DNA of 48,270 bases from Planctomycetota bacterium (GTDB lineage Bacteria > Planctomycetota > B15-G4): NCBI GenBank assembly GCA_029259745.1, contig JAJDEO010000045.1, positions 1 to 48,270 of the forward strand, written 5' to 3'. Under the pieces are notes generated by a model, which was not told the origin of the DNA, did no database searches, and saw nothing but the letters and a program-made list of their open reading frames with translations. A program made the translations under genes and the position numbers. This document shows, in pieces, positions 11,649 through 19,167 of the stretch. The stretch's first letter is position 1. Every line of letters starts with the position of its first letter.

Positions 11649-11743
11649 TCATTCACGAACGATCGTCGCGAAATCGCAGCTCGGCTCGCCGGCAAGGCGA
11701 AGCGAGGTTTCAGATGCGACCGCAGCAGATCGTCCGTGACTCA
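11649..11743. repeat. Long imperfect palindromic element, copy B
   Basis: This is a 95-base near-complete palindrome immediately downstream of the ferredoxin gene. Outer arms TCATTCACGAACGATCG and CGATC-type complement at 11727-11743 pair with few mismatches, and the centre CTCGGCTCGCC/GGCGAAGCGAG pairs around GGCAA. Its right arm (11705-11739, reverse strand) is nearly the same as the left arm of copy A, so the two share ancestry. Because it begins six bases after a stop codon it may also serve as a terminator. Confidence 0.8.
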
Positions 11744-11772
11744 TCCGCGCTCACCCGCATGCCGGCTCGAGC

Positions 11773-12303
11773 GTGACGGTGCCCGACGACGCCCTTCCCT
11801 ACACGACGCTACCCACCGCGCCGGAACGCATCGACGCCTGCGGGGTCTTGATGCGCCTCGTCGACGGCCTTGCGTTCCGCTACCGCTGGGCCACGGAAGA
11901 CCTTCCACCCGAGGCGCCCGACTGGCGCTCGAGCGCCGATGCGATGACGTTCGGCGAAGTCGTTGTCCACATCCACAAACTCGCGCGCTTCGTGCACACC
12001 ATTCTCGACGACAGCCACGTCGCCGAGTCCCTCGACACCTCCGATCTCGAGATCTTGCGGCGAGCAACACTGAGCGAACTCGCGGCCACGCGCGCCGTAC
12101 TCGCATCTAGCCACGACGACTCGCTCGCAGCGGTGCGGATCGCGCGCAAGAACGATGCCTCCTTCTGGCACGTCATCAACGGCCCGCTGGCTGATGCGCT
12201 CACGCACGTCGGTCAGCTCAACACGTGGCGCCGTCAGTTCGGCCACCCCGCGCCGCGCGCCGACGTCTTCTTCGGTCGCCCGCCGGCAGAGAACGAAGGA
12301 TGA
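11773..12303 (+). CDS. DinB-like four-helix protein of unknown role
   Basis: The protein has 176 residues and is predicted to be largely helical. It resembles DinB/DUF1569-type proteins: a conserved hydrophobic-His pattern (FGEVVVHIHKLARFVH, about 57-72) and a late His helix (ALTHVGQLNTWRRQFG). These would supply the three histidines of the usual metal site; the assignment is from pattern memory. DinB-fold proteins include thiol-dependent transferases, but no substrate can be inferred. The start is GTG at 11773 or 11779, with no strong ribosome-binding site at either. Its TGA overlaps the ATG of the ABC ATPase (ATGA), so the two are probably translated together. Confidence 0.65.
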   Translation: MTVPDDALPYTTLPTAPERIDACGVLMRLVDGLAFRYRWATEDLPPEAPDWRSSADAMTFGEVVVHIHKLARFVHTILDDSHVAESLDTSDLEILRRATLSELAATRAVLASSHDDSLAAVRIARKNDASFWHVINGPLADALTHVGQLNTWRRQFGHPAPRADVFFGRPPAENEG

Positions 12304-13031
12304 GCGAGCCCCCCATCCGCGTCGAAAGCGTCACGAAGACGTTTGACGGCGGGCGCGTTGTCGCCGTGGACAACATCTCATTCGACGTGCAGGCCGGCGA
12401 GATCGTCGGACTCGTCGGCATCAACGGTGCTGGCAAGACGACCTTGCTTCGCATGCTCGCCGGAATCCTGCCCGTCACGCAGGGAACGATCGCGATCGCC
12501 GGCCACACGATGACGCCCGATGCCGTGGAGGCGCGCCGCGCGCTGGCTTTCGTCGCCGACACGCCGAGCCTCTTCGACTCGCTCACCGTCTACGAGCATC
12601 TGCTGTTCACGGCCGAGCTCTACGGCGTCGAGGATCGCGAGAGCAAGATCGACGCCGTGCTGGCCGACTTCGCGCTCATCGACAAGCGCAACGCCCTGGC
12701 CTCGAGCCTGTCACGCGGAATGCGCCAGAAGGTCATGATCTGCTGCGGGCTGCTGCACGCGCCCACCGCACTGTTGCTCGACGAGCCGCTTTCGGGGCTC
12801 GATCCGCTGGGTCGCAAGCGCATGAGCGAGGCGATCGAGGCGGCAGCCGAACGCGGTGCCGCGGTGCTGATCTCGAGCCACCAGATGGAGTTCGTACAGA
12901 AGCTCTCACACCGCTTCATCATCCTTCACAACGGCCGCGTGCACGCGAGCGGGACACGCGCCGACGTCGAAGCGGGGCTGACGTCGCTCGAAGACATCCT
13001 GATCCGAGCGAGCGAAGACGACGCCTCATGA
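12300..13031 (+). CDS. ABC transporter ATP-binding protein
   Basis: The protein has 243 residues and is a single nucleotide-binding domain. Walker A is GINGAGKTT (40-48), the signature LSRGM (137-141) is a variant of LSGGQ, Walker B is ALLLDEP (157-163), and the H-loop is His194 in ISSH. The short form and the SRGMRQK signature are typical of multidrug/ABC-2-like exporters. It overlaps both neighbours by ATGA (start at 12300, stop at 13031), so DinB-like protein, ATPase and permease form a tight operon. It should power the membrane protein encoded next; the cargo is unknown. Confidence 0.93.
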   Translation: MSEPPIRVESVTKTFDGGRVVAVDNISFDVQAGEIVGLVGINGAGKTTLLRMLAGILPVTQGTIAIAGHTMTPDAVEARRALAFVADTPSLFDSLTVYEHLLFTAELYGVEDRESKIDAVLADFALIDKRNALASSLSRGMRQKVMICCGLLHAPTALLLDEPLSGLDPLGRKRMSEAIEAAAERGAAVLISSHQMEFVQKLSHRFIILHNGRVHASGTRADVEAGLTSLEDILIRASEDDAS

Positions 13032-14632
13032 CGTTGCCCGCGCTCGACGGTCGCTCCGCGCTCGCGAAACTACGCGCACTCCAGCGTCGGGCCTACCTGC
13101 GCAAGGTCGTCGCGAACCTCAAGCGCCCCAAGACGGCGTTGCTCGCGCTCCTCGGCATCGCTCTCGTCGCACTCATCATCTGGGCGAACTCGCGCCACGC
13201 GATCGGCGGTGAAAACGGACTGCTCTACGTCAGCACGGGCCTCGTCGCCCTCACGCTGCTGACGCTCGTCGCCGGCGCGAGCAATGGCGCCGTCTTCTTC
13301 CGCCCCTCGGAAGTGCACTTCCTCTTTCCCGGGCCGCTGACGACGCGCGACCTCCTCGAACACCACCTCATCGCCGCCTCGATCCGCGCGGCACTGAGCG
13401 TCGTGATCTTCGTCGCCTTCCTGCGCCTCGGCGACGTCGCACCTTGGCGGCTGTTCATCGCCTACGCCCTCGCGTTCGTGCTCATGACGGCGCTGCAGAC
13501 GCGCGTCGACCTGGCCCACCAGCACCTCCCACCGTCGCGTCGCAAGGCCCGCGGACGCTGGCTGGCCTTCACGAGTTTCGCACTCATCGGCCTTCTCATC
13601 GGCCTCGCCTGGTGGAACGACGGCCAGACGATGTCGGCCGACGTCCTGCGCTACGTCGCCGCGCCGGCCAAGCCGCTCGCGTGGATCATGGCGGGCCCGC
13701 CCGGGCTCGCGCTCGGCGGCGCCGCGATCATCATCGCCGGCACGGCCGTCGCGGCACGCAGCGTGTTGCGCCACGAGGGCGACATCCGCGAGAGCGCGCT
13801 CGCCACGAGCGAGCGCTTCTCGAAGATGGTCAAGCAGGCGCAGGCCGGGAAGATCCCGACGGCCGGGAGCCGCGCCAAGGAGGCCAAGGGGCGCACGCTG
13901 CGCATGCTCCCGCGGCTCGGCGGTGCCGGCGTGTTCGCGTGGCGGCAGCTCGTCGCCCTCAAGCGTGCGCGTATGACGTACGGCATGCTTCTCTACATGG
14001 TCGTCGTCGGCGGGACGGTGTCGGCCTTCGTCGTCGACGAACGCCGACTCGAGGGACTTGCAGCCTCGATGCTGTCGATTCTCGGGCTCGCGGGACCGAT
14101 GTACGTTCGCTGCGACTTCCGCGACGACACGGAGAAGTATGCCTTCCTGCGCTCGCTGCCGGCCTCACCGACGACGATCGCATGGGGACAGATGCTGCCC
14201 TCTGCATTCGTGATCAGCGTCCTGCAGTGGGTGCTCTGCGGCTGGGCGATCGTCCTCGTCGAGCCGACTTGGTGGCCGGCCGTCATCCTCGCCCTGTTGA
14301 CGCTCCCGCTCCTGAACCTCTGGCAGCTGACGGTCTGGAACGGCGCCCATCTGCTCGCGCCGTCCAAGTTGGTCTCGAGCGACGGGCAGGCGAGCCTGAC
14401 GCAGATCGCTCGGCAGAGCCTTGTCATGATGGCGTTGTTCTTCATCCTCGGGGTGACGTCGATCCCCCTGCTGATCGGCGGTGGGCTCGGGTATCTGCTC
14501 GGCGACATGCTGTTCGCGACGAACGCAGTGGCGGCGATCCCCGCGGTGCTCGGCGGCGCCGTCGTGCTGGCTGCGCAGGTTTCGATGTTGGTGTGGATCG
14601 TCGGACGCCTCTTCGTGCGCGCCGATCCCTAG
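13028..14632 (+). CDS. ABC exporter membrane subunit, putative
   Basis: The protein has 534 residues with about ten or more hydrophobic segments, including 37-53, 63-82, 115-132, 141-157 and 181-196, and a cluster near the C-terminus. The cytoplasmic-side sequence FRPSEVHFLFPGPLTTRDLL after the second helix is characteristic, as I recall it, of the 'putative ABC exporter' permease family in which E-x-x-x-LFPGP recurs. A basic, charged central loop (about 255-300) divides the two membrane halves. It begins inside the stop of the ATPase gene (ATGA). It ends seven bases before palindromic element copy C, which separates it from the convergent aldolase gene. Confidence 0.8.
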   Translation: MTLPALDGRSALAKLRALQRRAYLRKVVANLKRPKTALLALLGIALVALIIWANSRHAIGGENGLLYVSTGLVALTLLTLVAGASNGAVFFRPSEVHFLFPGPLTTRDLLEHHLIAASIRAALSVVIFVAFLRLGDVAPWRLFIAYALAFVLMTALQTRVDLAHQHLPPSRRKARGRWLAFTSFALIGLLIGLAWWNDGQTMSADVLRYVAAPAKPLAWIMAGPPGLALGGAAIIIAGTAVAARSVLRHEGDIRESALATSERFSKMVKQAQAGKIPTAGSRAKEAKGRTLRMLPRLGGAGVFAWRQLVALKRARMTYGMLLYMVVVGGTVSAFVVDERRLEGLAASMLSILGLAGPMYVRCDFRDDTEKYAFLRSLPASPTTIAWGQMLPSAFVISVLQWVLCGWAIVLVEPTWWPAVILALLTLPLLNLWQLTVWNGAHLLAPSKLVSSDGQASLTQIARQSLVMMALFFILGVTSIPLLIGGGLGYLLGDMLFATNAVAAIPAVLGGAVVLAAQVSMLVWIVGRLFVRADP

Positions 14633-14638
14633 TGGTGT

Positions 14639-14811
14639 GATTCACGGGGAAGCGACTTCGGATGCGTCTGCGCCAGCAGGGCGCGTCGAACAGCACGCCT
14701 CTTGTGGACAACGAAGCGTCACTTCGCCGACCTGTCGAAAGAGGCCGGTTCTCCTTGCCCTCTAGACGCAGCCGCTCCCTCGCGACGCTATCTACGTGAA
14801 CAACCCGGGCT
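14639..14811. repeat. Long imperfect palindromic element, copy C
   Basis: The element fills the gap between the convergent ABC permease and threonine aldolase genes. Matched arms include GATGCGTCT with AGACGCAGC, and GCCTCTT with AAGAGGC, around a small inner stem GAAG-CGTCA-CTTC. It aligns in the same orientation with copy D: GTCGAAC, CTTGTG-CAAC, CTGTCGAA, TCTTGCC/CCTTGCC and TAGACGC occur in the same order. The right end GTGAACAACCCGGGC matches the end of copy A. Confidence 0.75.
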
Positions 14812-14817
14812 CGCGGA

Positions 14818-15840
14818 TCAGCCGAGCTCGTCGCGCACGGCGCTGAGCACGGCCTCGAGCGCCTCGTCGCCGACGTCGCGGTGGAAGACGAAGCGCACTT
14901 GCGTGTCGCCGATCGCACAGGCGCCGATGTCGCGCCGCGCCAACGCGTTGACGAAGGCTTCGGCGCCGCCGGCTGCGAGCGTCGCAAAGACGATGTTCGT
15001 CTGCACGGTCTCGAGGTCGACGCCGACTCCCTCGACCTCGCTGAGAGCAATGGCGAGCTGGCGCGCCCGGCGATGGTCGTCGGCGAGCGCCTCGGGGCCC
15101 TGCTCCAACGCGATCCGCGCGGCAGCCGTCAACACGCCCACCTGACGCATGCCGCCACCGAGCGCCTTGCGCAACTTGCGCGCCGCCGCGATGTGCTCGC
15201 TCGACCCCGCGATCACGGACCCGACCGGCGCGCCCAAGCCCTTCGAGAGGCAGACCGACACCATGTCAACGTCGCGCAGGATGCGTGCCGCCGGCGTCCC
15301 CGATGCCACCACGGCGTTCATCAGGCGCGCCCCGTCGAGATGCAACGCCGCGCCGCGACTGTGCGCGAGGTCGGCCATCGCATCGACGTAGTCGAGCGGC
15401 AGGACGACACCGCCGGCGAAGTTGTGCGTGTTCTCGATCGACAGCACGGCCGTGCGCGGATGGTGGATATCGCTGGCATCGCGGAAGACGGCCTTCACGT
15501 CACCCTCGTCCATCAGGCCCCGTGAACCCTGGACGGTGCGGATCGTGGCGCCCCACAGGCGCGCCGCCGAACCGACCTCGTGCTGGAGGATATGGCACAT
15601 CGACTCGCCGACGATCTCGTCGCCCGGGCGCGTGAGGACGCCGAGGCAGATCTGGTTGCCCATCGTGCCCGAGGGGACGAACAGCGCCGCCGGCTTGCCG
15701 AGCAGCTGCGCCGTCCAGGCCTCGAAAGCGTTCGTCGTCGGGTCGTCGCCGAAGACGTCGTCGCCGACCTCGGCAGCAGCCATCGCTGCGCGCATGTGAT
15801 CCGTAGGACGGGTGACGGTGTCGCTGCGCAGGTCGAACAT
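14818..15840 (-). CDS. ltaE: Low-specificity L-threonine aldolase (PLP-dependent)
   Basis: The protein has 340 residues and belongs to the fold-type I beta-eliminating lyases. It cleaves L-threonine or L-allo-threonine to glycine and acetaldehyde in the cytosol. It opens with FDLRSDTVTRPT, the usual start of the family, and continues with GDDVFGDDPTTN, FVPSGTMGNQ, and ESMCHILQHE with the stacking His83. The aspartate-bearing HLDGARLMNA follows, then the Schiff-base Lys200 in CLSKGLGAPVG. The ATG at 15840 is chosen because the family begins there; 37 upstream in-frame residues show no similarity. The two closest related activities (phenylserine or beta-hydroxyaspartate aldolase) cannot be separated by sequence alone. 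Confidence 0.93.
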   Translation of the reverse strand: MFDLRSDTVTRPTDHMRAAMAAAEVGDDVFGDDPTTNAFEAWTAQLLGKPAALFVPSGTMGNQICLGVLTRPGDEIVGESMCHILQHEVGSAARLWGATIRTVQGSRGLMDEGDVKAVFRDASDIHHPRTAVLSIENTHNFAGGVVLPLDYVDAMADLAHSRGAALHLDGARLMNAVVASGTPAARILRDVDMVSVCLSKGLGAPVGSVIAGSSEHIAAARKLRKALGGGMRQVGVLTAAARIALEQGPEALADDHRRARQLAIALSEVEGVGVDLETVQTNIVFATLAAGGAEAFVNALARRDIGACAIGDTQVRFVFHRDVGDEALEAVLSAVRDELG

Positions 15841-15968
15841 CGGATCTCTCGAGAGTGGGACGAGGCGCACTGTACCGGCGTGTCGATCCCAGATGCATCT
15901 GACGTCTGCGCGGCTGCTATGTTGCGTGCCCCGCTCGTTTCCCGGTTCCACAGCTCTCCGGTTCCACC

Positions 15969-17690
15969 ATGTCGCGCCGCCTCCTCGTCACTGCCGCCGC
16001 CACTGCTGCCGCACTCGGTGCGTGCTCGCCGCCGCCGCCCGCCGGTGCGACGTTCCGGCGCGTCGACGACATCGGCGCCGCGCTGCCCACACTGCGCTGC
16101 GGAACACCCGACGGCCAGGACACGATCCTGGACGTGAACGGCAATGGTGCGGCGCTCTTCGACGCCGACGGCGACGGCGACCTCGACCTGCTGCTCGTCG
16201 ACGGCACGACGCGCAGCGATCTCGTGGACGGCGTGCCGGTCCAGCACCACCTCCTGCGCAACGACGGCGGCCTGCGCTTCACGGATGTCTCGGACGAGGC
16301 CGCGATCGTGATGGGCGGCTGGCCGACGGGCGTCGGCGTGGCCGACATCGACCGCGACGGACGCCCCGACCTCGTGATCGGCGCCCACGGCGGCGACATG
16401 CTCTTCTTCAACCGCAGCACCGAGAACACGCTGCGTTTCGAAGGCGAGCCACTCCACGCCTCGCGCCGCACGCCGCTCGACTGGACGACGAGCGTCGCCC
16501 TGGCAGATGCCGACGGCGACGGCCTGCTCGACCTCTATCTCGTCCGCTACCTCGAGCTCGATCCCGCCGACCCGCCGCTCGGCGCCCTCGACGACGGCAC
16601 GCCTTGTCGCTTCCACGGCGTCGACGTCATGTGCGGTCCCACGGGTCTTCCGCCGCAGCCCGACGTTTTCCTGCGCGGGCTCGATCGCGCGCCGTGGTTT
16701 GAAGACGCCACCGATGCGGCCGGCCTCGACGCGGTCCCGGCGGCCTACGGACTCGGCGTGCTGTTCACGGACCTCGACGGCGATCGCCGCCCCGACCTGT
16801 ACGTCGCGAACGACTCCGTCGACAACGTCGTGCTGCACAACCGCGGCGACGGCACGTTCGAAGACGTCTCCTCGATGTCCGGAGCCGCCGCCGACATGGC
16901 CGGCGCACCGCAAGCCGGCATGGGTGTCGACACGGGCGATGTCGACGGCGACGGCGACCTCGACCTCGTCGTGACGAACTTCTCCGACGAAACCCACACC
17001 GTCTACCGCAATGACGGTGCGCTGCTCTTCCGCGACGTCACGGCGGCCGCGGGCATCGCACGCTCGACGCGACCGCTGCTGGGCTGGGGTGTCCTGCTAC
17101 GCGACTTCGATGGCGACGGACACATCGACCTCTTCGTCTCCAACGGCCATGTCTACGCGCAGGCCGACGACCCGCGCATCGGCAGCGCCTATCGCCAGCC
17201 GCAGCTCCTGCACCGCGGGCGCGGTGACGGCAGGTTCGCGCCGAGCGACTTCGCCGACACGACTCCCTACCCCGGGCGCTCCGTGGTGTGCGGCGACCTC
17301 GACGGCGACGGCGACCTCGACCTCGTCGTCCTGTCGCTCAACGAGCCCCCGCGACTCTACGAGAACCTCACCGACGACCCCGCGCGGCTGCGCCTTCTGA
17401 CGTTGCGTCACGAAGGCGGCGAACACGCGTACGGAGCGCTCGTCGTCGCACGCGAAGCGAACGGGCGCATTCTCGCGCGCCCCTTGTTGTCGGCCTCGTC
17501 GTTCCAGACGTCCTCGGCCCCCGCCGTGTCGCTGGCATGCACGAGCGATCTCGAACAACTCGAGGTCCACTGGCCCCACGGCGAGGTCGACGTCATCGAC
17601 GGCGCCCTCGTTCGCGCGGGTCAACACACGGTGCTCGCGCCCACGCGCGGCGTCGTCTCGTCCTCGCCTCTTCTCCGTCCCACGCCCTGA
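15969..17690 (+). CDS. FG-GAP/VCBS repeat lipoprotein with ASPIC/UnbV-like C-terminus
   Basis: The protein has 573 residues. The signal peptide ends in a lipobox, ALGAC, at about residue 19, so it is probably a lipid-anchored envelope protein. The body is a beta-propeller of FG-GAP/VCBS blades marked by calcium-binding-type loops such as DADGDGDLDLL, DIDRDGRPDLV, DVDGDGDLDLV and DFDGDGHIDLF. The last 70 residues (SSFQTSSAPAVSL...LEVHWPHGEVDVI) resemble the ASPIC/UnbV domain of CRTAC1-like proteins. It is followed after 8 bases by a TPR lipoprotein, an arrangement that suggests they act together at the cell surface. No enzymatic residues are visible; adhesion or ligand binding is the usual proposal. 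Confidence 0.88.
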   Translation: MSRRLLVTAAATAAALGACSPPPPAGATFRRVDDIGAALPTLRCGTPDGQDTILDVNGNGAALFDADGDGDLDLLLVDGTTRSDLVDGVPVQHHLLRNDGGLRFTDVSDEAAIVMGGWPTGVGVADIDRDGRPDLVIGAHGGDMLFFNRSTENTLRFEGEPLHASRRTPLDWTTSVALADADGDGLLDLYLVRYLELDPADPPLGALDDGTPCRFHGVDVMCGPTGLPPQPDVFLRGLDRAPWFEDATDAAGLDAVPAAYGLGVLFTDLDGDRRPDLYVANDSVDNVVLHNRGDGTFEDVSSMSGAAADMAGAPQAGMGVDTGDVDGDGDLDLVVTNFSDETHTVYRNDGALLFRDVTAAAGIARSTRPLLGWGVLLRDFDGDGHIDLFVSNGHVYAQADDPRIGSAYRQPQLLHRGRGDGRFAPSDFADTTPYPGRSVVCGDLDGDGDLDLVVLSLNEPPRLYENLTDDPARLRLLTLRHEGGEHAYGALVVAREANGRILARPLLSASSFQTSSAPAVSLACTSDLEQLEVHWPHGEVDVIDGALVRAGQHTVLAPTRGVVSSSPLLRPTP

Positions 17691-17698
17691 GCCTCCCG

Positions 17699-18853
17699 AT
17701 GCGCCTCGCCGCCCTGCTCGTCGTCGCCACACTGATCACTGCCTGCGGATCCGAGCCCGCGCTCATCCCGACGTTCGACCCGAGCGTCTCGGAGAATGAG
17801 CTGAGCGACGTCATCGAGTCGATGCGCCGCGGCGATCCCGCGGCAGCACTCGAGCTGCTCGATGCGATGCCCGCCGACACGCTCCCCGAAGGCGCCGACC
17901 ACTACCGCGCCCTCGCGTTGATGGACGCCGGACGCAACGACGAGGCGCGCGACGTCTGGGAGCGCGAGGTCGCACGCCACCCGGGTAACGGGCGCGCGCA
18001 CGCGTTCTTGGCAGAGATCCTCATGGACGAGGGCGACCTCGCAGGCGCCGAGGAACACCTGGCCGCGGCCCAGCGCTTCGTTCCCGAGTTCGCCGGCCAG
18101 GCCCTGTTGTCCGGGCAGCTGGCGCTTTTGAAGGACGACGATGTCGCAGCCGAGCGCCTCTTCGTCGACTACCTCGAGAGCGACCCCTACGGCTCGGAGG
18201 CCGCCCTCGCCCACGAATCGCTCAAGCAGATCTTCGCGCGCCGCGGCCCCGAACATGCCGACCGCGCGACCTACCACGCCGACATCGCCGAGTACCTGCG
18301 CGAGGTCCATCGCTATCGCGCCGGCTACCGCCAGCGACTCCTCGAGAACCCCGAGGATGCCGAGGCCGCCTACGGCATCGCGACGACGTACCTGAACCTC
18401 TACTACCGCACGGCCGACGGCGACACGCGTCTGCTCGACGAAGGCGACCGCGCACTCCAGCGCGTGCTCGAGATCGACCCCGAGTATGCCCGCGCCATCG
18501 CGAACCTCGGCTCGCTCCGCGCTCAGGGCGGCAAGTACGCGGAAGCCCGTGCGCTGTTCGCGCGTGCGGTCGAACTCGAGCCGGACCTCTTCCGCGCGCA
18601 GCTCCAGCTCGGACTCATCGATGCCCGTGCGGGGAGCTTCGAGACGGCGCGGGCGCACTTCGAGTCGGCGATCGCCTGTGCCGACGGCGACCTCGAACGC
18701 ACCGAGGCCCTGGCCAAGGCCGGGGACGAACTCGCCGAGGCCTTCCCTGCCGAGGCCCTCGAGTACCTGCGCGCCTACCTCGCACTCGCCCCCCTCGACC
18801 CGGCCGGGCTCGCGCCACTGGCCGCACGACTCGAGCAACAGCTCGGCGGCTGA
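17699..18853 (+). CDS. TPR-repeat lipoprotein
   Basis: The protein has 384 residues. The N-terminus MRLAALLVVATLITACG contains a clear lipobox (ITAC), so the mature protein would be lipid-anchored at Cys16. The rest is a helical solenoid of tetratricopeptide units, for example GADHYRALALMDAGRNDEAR, AHAFLAEILMDEGDLAGAEE and ARAIANLGSLRAQGGKYAEA. A less regular central section (about 165-215) carries EYLREVHRYRAGYRQRLLEN. The ATG at 17699 gives the lipoprotein signal directly at the N-terminus; longer in-frame extensions read through the preceding gene and are rejected. It is spaced 8 bases from the FG-GAP gene, so a two-gene operon is likely. It probably scaffolds or binds the partner propeller. 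Confidence 0.88.
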   Translation: MRLAALLVVATLITACGSEPALIPTFDPSVSENELSDVIESMRRGDPAAALELLDAMPADTLPEGADHYRALALMDAGRNDEARDVWEREVARHPGNGRAHAFLAEILMDEGDLAGAEEHLAAAQRFVPEFAGQALLSGQLALLKDDDVAAERLFVDYLESDPYGSEAALAHESLKQIFARRGPEHADRATYHADIAEYLREVHRYRAGYRQRLLENPEDAEAAYGIATTYLNLYYRTADGDTRLLDEGDRALQRVLEIDPEYARAIANLGSLRAQGGKYAEARALFARAVELEPDLFRAQLQLGLIDARAGSFETARAHFESAIACADGDLERTEALAKAGDELAEAFPAEALEYLRAYLALAPLDPAGLAPLAARLEQQLGG

Positions 18854-19167
18854 CTCGTTTCCCGACCGTTCGCGGCCGATCCCGCCGCCCGTCCACGACG
18901 CAGCTCCGCGCACCGGAGCCTGCGAGCGGCCTGCGGTGAACGGGCCTTGGCTCGGGGTGGCCCCCGGACCGGGATCCAGACGACGGACCGCGGGCGAAGC
19001 GCTGGATTCGTCGAGGTCGGGCAACGTGGAGGTCGGTTCGGTGGATGCTGCCACCAGCGGAATGACATGTGCCGCAGCTTGCTAGGCTGATTGTGTGTCA
19101 AGCCACGCTGCCTCGGCTGACGAAACCAAAACGGGATCTCTCGTCCGCCAACCCGGAGCAGCCGCTC
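18854..19167. other. Intergenic region with one small hairpin
   Basis: The 314 bases between the TPR lipoprotein and the first esterase contain no supported gene. GCTCCG (18903-18908) and CGGAGC (18914-18919) form a short hairpin about 50 bases after the stop, which may contribute to termination. The final 100 bases are lower in GC and probably hold the esterase promoter, but no convincing hexamer pair is visible. Confidence 0.45.
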
